Position numbers and translations under genes: made by a program. A stretch of 59,248 nucleotides of DNA, taken from Gemmatimonadota bacterium (GTDB lineage: Bacteria; Gemmatimonadota; Gemmatimonadetes; Longimicrobiales; Gaopeijiaceae). Location: NCBI GenBank assembly GCA_028874995.1, contig JAPPGM010000093.1, positions 1-59,248 on the forward strand. Reading direction: 5' to 3'. The stretch's first letter is position 1; every line of letters begins with the position of its first letter. The notes below the pieces were generated by a model. That model ran no database searches. It had not been told where the DNA came from and worked only from the letters and a program-made list of their open reading frames with translations. Positions 53,268-59,248 of the stretch are shown here, piece after piece.

Positions 53268-54941
53268 ATGACAACGCGAACCATCCCCCTCCTCACCGCG
53301 CTGTTCGCATGCGCCACCATGGCCGCCTGCGGCGATCCCAACACCACCGACGCCCCGGATCCCGTCGACACCGCCGTCGCCGCCATGTCCCTCGAAGCCT
53401 ACTCGGCCGCCATCCGGACCCTCTCCAGCGACGAGTTCGAGGGTCGCGCCCCCTCCACTCCGGGCGAGGAACTCACCGTCAACTTTCTGGTCGAGCAATT
53501 CCAGGCGGCAGGCCTCGAGCCCGGCAACGGCGACTCCTTCTTCCAGAACGTGCCCCTGGTTGTGTTGACCGAGCAGGGCGAGCCGAGGCTGACGGTGCAG
53601 GCGCGGGAAGGCCGGCTCAGCTACGGCTGGCCCGATGACTTCGTGGCCTGGACCAGGCGCGTCGTCGAGAACGAGTCGATCAGCGACTCCGAGATGGTGT
53701 TCGTCGGCTACGGCATCGTCGCGCCGGAGTACGGCTGGAACGACTACGAGGGGGTCGACGCGGCCGGCAAGACCGTCGTCATGCTGGTCAACGACCCGGG
53801 GTTCGCGACCCAGGACGAGTCGGTCTTCCGCGGCAACGCGATGACCTACTACGGCCGCTGGACCTACAAGTTCGAGGAGGCGGCCCGCCAGGGCGCGGCG
53901 GGTGCGATCGTCGTGCACGAGGAGGCCGCGGCGGGATACCCGTGGTCGGTCGTGAGCGGCGGCTGGACCGGCCCGCAGTTCGACCAGGCCGGCGAGGACG
54001 GCAACATGCACCGCGTCCCGATCGAGGGATGGGTGCAGGAGCGCGTGGCGCGCGAGATCTTCGCGGCGAGCGGCTTCGACTATGACGCGCTGGCGCAGTC
54101 GGCCACCAGCGCTGATTTCCAGGCCGTTCCCCTGGGCGCCTCGGCGTCGGTGGCGGTCTCCTTCGACATCCAGCGCTCCGAGTCGAGGAACGTGCTGGCG
54201 CTGCTGCCCGGGAGCGAGCGGCCGGACGAGGTGATCATCTACACGGCCCACTGGGACCACTTCGGCGTCGGCGACGAAACCATGGAGGACCCGATCTTCA
54301 ACGGCGCCTTCGACAACGCCACCGGGACAGCCGGGCTGATCGAGTTGGCGCGGGCTTTCGCGGCTCTGCCGGAGCGTCCGGCCCGCTCCGTGCTCTTCCT
54401 GGCGGTCACCGCCGAGGAGCAGGGGCTGCTGGGGTCGGCCTACTACGCCGCAAATCCGGTCTACCCCACGGCGAACACCGTGGCGACGATCAATATCGAC
54501 GGGGTGAACGTCGACGGTCCCATGAACGACATCACGGTGGTGGGGATGGGGGTCTCGGAGCTGGACGACTACCTGGCCGAAGCGGCCGCTGCGGTGGGGC
54601 GTACGCTGCGTCCGGATCCGGAGCCCGAAAAGGGATTCTACTACCGCTCCGACCATTTCAGCTTCGCCAAGGTCGGCGTCCCCTCGCTCTACACCGATTC
54701 GGGGATCGACCACTTCGAACACGGGGAGGAATGGACGCTGGCGCGGCGGGCGGACTATACGAGCAACCGGTACCACAAGGTGACCGACGAGTTCGATCCC
54801 GAGTGGGACCTGACGGGGGCGCTGGATGACCTGGAGCTGGTGTTCAGGGTGGGGTATCGGATCGTGACGTCGGAGGATTGGCCGAACTGGCGGGAGGGGA
54901 ACGAGTTCCGGGGGATTCGGGATGCGGATCGGGGGGGATGA
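53268..54941 (+). CDS. M28-family metallopeptidase lipoprotein
   Basis: 557 residues from ATG 53268. A signal peptide with lipobox (LLTALFACATMAACGD) exports it. A PA-like inserted domain (about residues 130-280, with FVGYGIVAPEYGWNDYEGVD) precedes and interrupts the M28 catalytic part. Zinc ligands are in YTAHWDHFGVGD, NGAFDNATGTAGLIELARAF, FLAVTAEEQGLLGSAYYAAN and FYYRSDHFSFAKVGVPSLYT. This is a secreted aminopeptidase-type enzyme (PSMA/aminopeptidase S-like). All catalytic positions are present. Confidence 0.92.
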   Translation: MTTRTIPLLTALFACATMAACGDPNTTDAPDPVDTAVAAMSLEAYSAAIRTLSSDEFEGRAPSTPGEELTVNFLVEQFQAAGLEPGNGDSFFQNVPLVVLTEQGEPRLTVQAREGRLSYGWPDDFVAWTRRVVENESISDSEMVFVGYGIVAPEYGWNDYEGVDAAGKTVVMLVNDPGFATQDESVFRGNAMTYYGRWTYKFEEAARQGAAGAIVVHEEAAAGYPWSVVSGGWTGPQFDQAGEDGNMHRVPIEGWVQERVAREIFAASGFDYDALAQSATSADFQAVPLGASASVAVSFDIQRSESRNVLALLPGSERPDEVIIYTAHWDHFGVGDETMEDPIFNGAFDNATGTAGLIELARAFAALPERPARSVLFLAVTAEEQGLLGSAYYAANPVYPTANTVATINIDGVNVDGPMNDITVVGMGVSELDDYLAEAAAAVGRTLRPDPEPEKGFYYRSDHFSFAKVGVPSLYTDSGIDHFEHGEEWTLARRADYTSNRYHKVTDEFDPEWDLTGALDDLELVFRVGYRIVTSEDWPNWREGNEFRGIRDADRGG

Positions 54942-54968
54942 CGGGGATCTAGGCCAGTCAGCCACTCC

Positions 54969-55517
54969 TCAAAGTCCGAGGGTTTCCAGCAACTTCCGTA
55001 GTCCCTCGTCGAAACGGGCTACGCGCTTGAGATCGGTCACCGAAAAACGGCGTTTCAACTGCTCGGCGCGTAGCGACCCCTTGTCGTAGTCCGGCCACAT
55101 TGTCCGGAGTTGCCGCCCGGTATGGCTTGCCGTGATCGAGCGTGTCTCGTGTCCTGCGTGCAATCGAATGAGCAGACCTTCCAAGTTGGGAGTCATCAAT
55201 CGGACTTCCAGGCCCCACTTTGTGGCTGCGGCCCAAGCATCCCGGCCCGCCGCCTGATCCGTCTCAATCCGATCCGAATCCAGCAGTACCAACCGCCTGC
55301 TGATTGCCCGAGGGTCAGGATGTCTTTTCAGCCGACGTCCAGTTTCCTCAACGACCGCTACGGAGTCACCACCGGAAGCCGGTCTGACGTCGAGGTGAAG
55401 GTGAAGACCCTCTTCATCGCAAACGTGCCCGAGGAACCTGACGAAGGCGCGGTCGCTCTTCCCTTCAACCCCGATGAAGACGACCCGCCGACGTTCAATC
55501 CCACCCCACCGCCGCAT
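54969..55517 (-). CDS. TOPRIM-like nuclease partner (RloB/DUF4435-like)
   Basis: 182 residues. VVFIGVEGKSDRAFVRFLG (acidic Glu of the TOPRIM fold), GGDSVAVVEETGRRL and SRRLVLLDSDRIETDQ (Asp-x-Asp) form a TOPRIM-like core. NLEGLLIRLHAGHETR follows. This arrangement is seen in RloB-type proteins and in AriB of PARIS. It starts 6 bp after the AAA ATPase stop and is surely co-expressed. A role as nuclease effector of an ATPase-gated anti-phage pair is inferred from those families. Confidence 0.7.
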   Translation of the reverse strand: MRRWGGIERRRVVFIGVEGKSDRAFVRFLGHVCDEEGLHLHLDVRPASGGDSVAVVEETGRRLKRHPDPRAISRRLVLLDSDRIETDQAAGRDAWAAATKWGLEVRLMTPNLEGLLIRLHAGHETRSITASHTGRQLRTMWPDYDKGSLRAEQLKRRFSVTDLKRVARFDEGLRKLLETLGL

Positions 55518-55523
55518 CGCGCC

Positions 55524-56726
55524 TCAGCCGATTCGCGGGAGACCGCCGAGTACGCCGGCGCGATACTTCGGATAAAGACGGACATCACGTCGCAAGCCCC
55601 GCACATCCTGAGCACTGTAGACCCGAGTTGCTCCGCTATCATTCTTCTCGACGATGAACAGCTCCTCCTTCTCCAGGTCATCCAGCAGGCCCACATGATG
55701 TGAGGACACCAGCAGTTGGGCGTTTCGACGATTGCTTTCGTGCGATCGGAACTGATTTAGGATTTCGCCCAGCATGTCGACATGCAGGGCGCCATCGATC
55801 TCATCGAGAATCGCCATTCCGGTCACATCCAGCGCGCCCTTGAGAAGCGGCAGTAGATGAACCAGACGTCGCGTGCCCGTGGACTCGAAATAGAGCAGAA
55901 CCGGAGAGTCGAGCCCCTTGTGGGTGAAACAGAGATGTTTGACGCCCGACACCTCCTTGATCGCGAGGTCCCCGATGCCCAAGTCGTTCTGCTGGAGTTG
56001 TGCCTGAGCCCATCGTCTGAAGTCCGGATCGCTCTCCAGCCATCCGACGACGGCAGAGGTATCTGGAGCCCATGTGTCGTTGCCGACGATATTGGTTGCG
56101 TTCACGAGCCGGTTCTGCAGGAAGGCCGCGAAACGGCGCGCGACGGGCACGTTGAGGAACCCCAGAGTAGCGATCGCGGATCGGTGGGGATCGACCGCCT
56201 TCAGTCGGTCGTCCCGTGAAGTGAGACCGAGTTCGCGCGACACGTAGATGGGTGTTTCGGGGGGTCCTCGCTCGAAGAGTCTGCGACGGCGTCCCTTGGG
56301 GAAGTGGACCAGTGCTTCATGAGCCACGAAGTCTTCATCCTTCCCGTTGCTCGTTGGTTGACGTCCGACCGAGACCTCGTACCGGAACCTCCGAGGAGTC
56401 TCGTCCGGCACCAGGAAGTTCCCTTCACCCTCGAGCGAGAGGCGAGTCGGCTCCAAATGGCTTTGAATCGACGCGAAGGGCAGTAGTTGGATGGGGTCCG
56501 CTGGAGACGACACGATCTGACCCAGCTCGACCATCGCCCGAAGCAGCGTCGTCTTGCCTGAACCGTTGGGACCCATCAGTACAGCCACCGTGGGGAGTCG
56601 CACATCGGTCTGGTCCGCACTCCGCCTGAAGCGAGCCAAGTCCGGCGCCGTGCCCGGGATCCGGAGATCGAGGGTCACTTCTTCGCGTATCGATCCGTAG
56701 TTGGATACTGAAAACGTATGAATCAT
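55524..56726 (-). CDS. AAA ATPase (AAA_15/AAA_21), RloA/AriA-like
   Basis: 400 residues. ABC-type ATPase core as in OLD, RloA and AriA: N-terminal IHTFSVSNYGSIREEVTLDL, Walker A AVLMGPNGSGKTTLLRAM, signature region YFESTGTRRLVHLLPLLKGA, Walker B MAILDEIDGALHVDML, and the switch His in LLVSSHHVGLLDDLEKEE. The middle insertion is about 150 residues. First gene of a two-gene operon with the TOPRIM-like protein. The upstream 70 bp are AT-rich, unlike the surroundings, which suggests horizontal arrival together with its promoter. Confidence 0.85.
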   Translation of the reverse strand: MIHTFSVSNYGSIREEVTLDLRIPGTAPDLARFRRSADQTDVRLPTVAVLMGPNGSGKTTLLRAMVELGQIVSSPADPIQLLPFASIQSHLEPTRLSLEGEGNFLVPDETPRRFRYEVSVGRQPTSNGKDEDFVAHEALVHFPKGRRRRLFERGPPETPIYVSRELGLTSRDDRLKAVDPHRSAIATLGFLNVPVARRFAAFLQNRLVNATNIVGNDTWAPDTSAVVGWLESDPDFRRWAQAQLQQNDLGIGDLAIKEVSGVKHLCFTHKGLDSPVLLYFESTGTRRLVHLLPLLKGALDVTGMAILDEIDGALHVDMLGEILNQFRSHESNRRNAQLLVSSHHVGLLDDLEKEELFIVEKNDSGATRVYSAQDVRGLRRDVRLYPKYRAGVLGGLPRIG

Positions 56727-56798
56727 ACTTCAATGATAACATTTTTTCGTCGAATAGCAACAATGACGTCATGGTGCGATCTGGGGAGGGGGGGGCTC

Positions 56799-57620
56799 CT
56801 ACCGCCCCACCCCCACATTCCCGAACACGCCATTCGGCGCACCCGAATTGGCCGTCACGATCTTCGGCAACCCGTCTCCGTTCAGATCGCCCACCGCCAC
56901 CCCATGCGTGGTGCAGTCCTCGCACCCGAAGCGGAACTTGCTGAACCCTTCGGAATCGCTGGAACCGGCCGTCCCGGCACCACCCTCGCCCCAGCCTCTC
57001 CTGTTGAAGTACACCGCGTTCTGCGCGCCAACGTTCGCAACGATGATGTCCAGATCACCGTCGAGATCCACGCCCGCGAGACGCACCGCGTAGCTCCGGT
57101 CGTCGCCGTGCCCAAATCGCACGCTGCGCCCGAACCCCCCCGCCCCGTCACCGAAGTACACCGCGTTCGCCTCTCCGATGTTCGCTGTAACGATGTCGGC
57201 GAGGCCGTCACCGTCCACGTCCCCCACCGCCACCCCGCGCGTCTCGTCGCTCCCGGTTTTGTACCCGGTCACCCGTTCGAAGCTGACCGCTTCGTTCCAG
57301 TGGATCGTGTTCGCGCCTCCGTCGCGGTTGGCGAGGTCGAGATCACCGTCGCCGTCGAGGTCCGTAGCGGCGCCATCGATCGTCGAATCGTCCTCTGACC
57401 CGAATGGCACGCCATCACCGAAGGTGCCGGACCCGCTCCCGGGGAATATGAAGTTCTGCCGACCCCGGTTTACCACCAGGATGTCCGTGTGCCCGTCGCC
57501 GTCCAGATCGGCCAGCGTCAGGCTGCGAGTCGAACTCGGAGTGCCAAAGGTGGCGCCCGCCACGAATCGGCCAGTGCCGTCGTTGAGGAAGACGAGGTTG
57601 CGCGTGCGGTCGTTCCCCAC
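56799..57620 (-). pseudogene. FG-GAP repeat protein lacking its N-terminus (copy 2)
   Basis: 273 residues from a GTG (57620). Five or six FG-GAP/VCBS units with calcium loops: LADLDGDGHTDILVVNRGRQ, TDLDGDGDLDLANRDGGANT, VGDVDGDGLADIVTANIGEA, VDLDGDLDIIVANVGAQNAV and GDLNGDGLPKIVTANSGAPN. The frame extends further upstream (LADLDGDGDLDIAVGND) but finds no signal peptide or credible start before 57803, though such proteins are exported. It is therefore N-terminally incomplete. Copy 1 at 48552-48923 shares both ends. Confidence 0.7.
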
Positions 57621-57803
57621 CGCGATGTCCAGGTCTCCATCGCCATCCAGATCGGCGAGGGGGATCGCGTAGCTGTCGGCCTGTTCATCACCGACCTGAG
57701 CCGATGGAAGGTGCGCGCCTCCTGCCCTGCCAGCGGGCTTCCGGTGAGGGGCTGCGCGAACTGGGTGGCGATCGCGACGCGGCTGGCGACCAGCATCCTG
57801 AGT

Positions 57804-58447
57804 TCAGCCACCCCCGTCCGCCTCACCCATGTAGAGTGCGGTCGTTCGCGCTCCCGCCCCCCGCGCGGCACCGGGATCTTCACCACAGGCCACGGCTGCT
57901 TCCCCCCATGCCTCGCCTGCTCCCCACGACGAACGCCCTGCCATCCGGCGAACCGACGAATTCGGCATCGTTCGGCATCGGCGCGTCCGGTCGGCCGAGA
58001 TGGATCGCAAGTCCCGCCAGGGCCAACTCCCAGCCGACCCCCGTAGCTCCCGCTCCGTACTGATCCCAATGCTCTGAGTGCGGCGCGGTATGCGTGAGCG
58101 TGAGCCGCACCCCGGCGGCGGCGTCACCGGACACGCGCGCTTTCACCCAGCTGACGTACTCACCGAATACCCACGTGAGCGCCAGGAGCGACGGCGGCTC
58201 GCAGACCTCGACCACGCCGCCGGCGTTGCCCTCCAGCCGATAACGGCCCCCGGGTTCGAGGTCGCCGCTGACAGGCGTGAACCAGTGCCGAATGCGATGC
58301 GGGTTCGTAACCGCGTCCCAGAGGTCCTCCTCAGTCGTCGGATAGCTGCGGGAGAGCGTTATCGCGCGGGCGGGCCGACCGTCGCGTTCCGGCGACGATA
58401 CGGGAGCGCGCTACCGCGGCGAGGTGAGGCTTGAAGTCGACGCGCAT
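57804..58447 (-). pseudogene. SRPBCC (AHSA1-like) protein, frameshifted copy
   Basis: Paralogue of 51158-51790 broken twice. From ATG 58447 it reads MRVDFKPHLAAVARSRIV and then runs to a stop. One base on, near 58395, the homologous frame resumes (ERDGRPARAITLSRSYPTTE, then RIRHWFTPVSGDLEPGG and VVEVCEPPSLLALTWVFGEY). Near 57925 a second shift is needed to reach GEAWGEAAVACGED and the stop at 57804. The intact copy gives the colinear reference. Either this gene is decaying after duplication or the assembly contains indels here. Confidence 0.78.
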
Positions 58448-58827
58448 GGGGTGTCCCGACCATTCGTTGATGAGGTCGCCGCGCGGCGGAACAGCCACGC
58501 GGAAGCGACGAAGAGCGTCACGAAGAATCCGTTCGAGAGGACGATCTCCAGCGGCCCGCTCCAGGGACGGCCCAGGCCGCCGAATAGCGCGATCGCGGCG
58601 ACCAGTGCCTGGGCGACCGCCATCGCGACGAGCGTCCGCGCCATGCCGAGAGGCCGCAGCCGCGAGACGAGGGCGCCGATGCCGCCAACCGCGAATACGG
58701 CAATGTACATCGCGTTGGCTGGGTCGCCATCGGCCCCGATGAGGCCGACGCTCGGGCTCACCCACGCGAGGAGGAACGAGGCCCCAAGCGCCAGGGCGAA
58801 GGCGTACCGGTAGGCGGTTCTGTTCAT
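58411..58827 (-). CDS. Small integral membrane protein, unknown
   Basis: 138 residues from ATG 58827, with four membrane helices: YRYAFALALGASFLLAWV, ANAMYIAVFAVGGIGALV, ARTLVAMAVAQALVAAIALF and IVLSNGFFVTLFVASAWLF. The arrangement resembles small DUF membrane proteins encoded beside SRPBCC genes, but I cannot name the family. Its 3' end overlaps the start of the frameshifted SRPBCC gene by 37 bp. A 21-bp repeat pair begins 2 bp upstream of its start codon, so any ribosome-binding site must lie within the repeat. Confidence 0.65.
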   Translation of the reverse strand: MNRTAYRYAFALALGASFLLAWVSPSVGLIGADGDPANAMYIAVFAVGGIGALVSRLRPLGMARTLVAMAVAQALVAAIALFGGLGRPWSGPLEIVLSNGFFVTLFVASAWLFRRAATSSTNGRDTPCASTSSLTSPR

Positions 58828-58829
58828 GT

Positions 58830-58871
58830 TGATGTCAACCATACTTTCCACTTTGTAAACCCGGGTTGACC
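58830..58871. repeat. 21-bp direct-repeat pair, locus F
   Basis: Copies at 58830-58850 (begins TGATGTCA, ends TTTCCA) and 58851-58871 (begins CTTTGTAA, ends TTGACC). The pair fills the whole gap between the membrane-protein start (58827) and the MscS stop (58873). It is the most degenerate of the six but keeps the zero spacing and orientation. Confidence 0.7.
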
Positions 58872-58872
58872 C

Positions 58873-59248
58873 CTACTCCCCGGTCGGCAGCAACCCCGCC
58901 GCCCCACCACCCCCCCTGATGTACAGCTCCCGTTTCGGATACGGGATCTCCACCCCGGCCTCGGCGAACGCCAGCATCGCCTTCTCTGTGATCTCGTCGG
59001 CGATCCGGCGCCGCGACCGCGCCTCGATGATCCACACGCGCAGCTGCAGGTTGACCTCCGATGGCCCGAAGCCCCGTACGATCACGATCGGGGCGGGATC
59101 CAGCTTGACGCCCTTCACCTCGTGGGCCACCTCCTTCAACAGCACCTTCGCCCGCTCGATGTCCGACTCGTAAGCGCACGAGAAGGGGATCCGCAGCCGG
59201 ATGTCGTCGCCCGACATCGTGTAGTTGATGATGTCGCGCCGCATGATC
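58873..59248 (-). CDS. MscS-family mechanosensitive channel, C-terminal part (partial)
   Basis: The frame is open to the window edge. RRDIINYTMSGDDIRLRIPF is the MscS middle-beta-domain end, and YESDIERAKVLLKEVAHEVK with VRGFGPSEVNLQLRVWI and EKAMLAFAEAGVEIPYPKRE form the C-terminal alpha-beta cage domain. The last residues are Gly-rich (RGGGGAAGLLPTGE). The channel releases solutes on hypo-osmotic shock. The pore helices lie beyond the window. Confidence 0.87.
   Translation of the reverse strand, partial: IMRRDIINYTMSGDDIRLRIPFSCAYESDIERAKVLLKEVAHEVKGVKLDPAPIVIVRGFGPSEVNLQLRVWIIEARSRRRIADEITEKAMLAFAEAGVEIPYPKRELYIRGGGGAAGLLPTGE

Overview
This is a GC-rich (about two thirds GC by eye), gene-dense bacterial chromosome segment. 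Its style is that of Gemmatimonadota. It has three secreted '6-bladed beta-propeller' proteins with the shared opening DSAG(I/V)xIV and the internal motif GEGP(G/A)E. It also has a large TonB-dependent receptor with a carboxypeptidase-like N-terminal domain, a single-chain dimeric-type glycyl-tRNA synthetase, FG-GAP and LVIVD secreted repeat proteins, and M28 peptidase lipoproteins. Assignment to that phylum, and to a host-associated lineage, is inference from gene content; there is no rRNA in the window.

Layout. 1-2.6 kb: 5' part of carB, frameshifted by a small deletion, then an orphan NSS small subunit and a degraded HigA-like antitoxin. 2.6-17.8 kb: mostly housekeeping genes. These are a TonB receptor, the 5-oxoprolinase operon pxpABC, an HD protein, nth, a sodium-dependent symporter, glyS, a short-chain dehydrogenase, nfuA, a dihydroorotase and an EEP-family hydrolase. 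17.9-27.2 kb: gpmI translationally coupled to TRAP permease genes dctQM. The matching TRAP binding protein lies 2 kb away on the other strand, separated by a VapBC module and a DUF4143 ATPase. An SLC12-like cation/chloride cotransporter homologue follows. 27.3-31.2 kb: secreted beta-propeller proteins.

31.2-41.2 kb is an accessory island. An AT-rich nuclease remnant with a 13-bp tandem repeat borders a tightly overlapping minus-strand operon. Its products are a possible restriction-like protein (frameshifted), an N6-adenine DNA methyltransferase, a protein with two GHKL ATPase domains (MORC/HSP90-like plus histidine-kinase-like), a receiver-domain protein with an unknown C-terminus, and an unknown protein. 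This looks like an uncharacterised signalling-type defence system. A second DUF4143 ATPase and an antitoxin fragment follow.

41.3-45.8 kb holds what I consider the most novel locus: a candidate proton-driven motor. A membrane protein with an SH3-like domain and an internally duplicated membrane module is followed by an anchored protein with a peptidoglycan-binding-like domain, a long coiled coil and plant-type leucine-rich repeats. A MotA/TolQ/ExbB channel protein comes next. A convergent gene encodes a MotB/ExbD-like single-pass protein, with the Asp in the right place, that carries a Cys/Pro-rich stalk and a von Willebrand A domain.

46-59 kb: beta-propeller lipoproteins, an ERG4/ERG24-family sterol reductase, katG, an M28 peptidase, and an AAA ATPase/TOPRIM pair resembling RloAB/PARIS-type defence. 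A partly degraded duplication of FG-GAP and SRPBCC genes and the end of an MscS channel close the window.

Across the window there are six copies of an undocumented element, each exactly two abutting 21-bp direct repeats (consensus nAATGTAA-N7-TTGACA), all in the same orientation. Five of the six lie within about 80 bp upstream of a minus-strand start codon.
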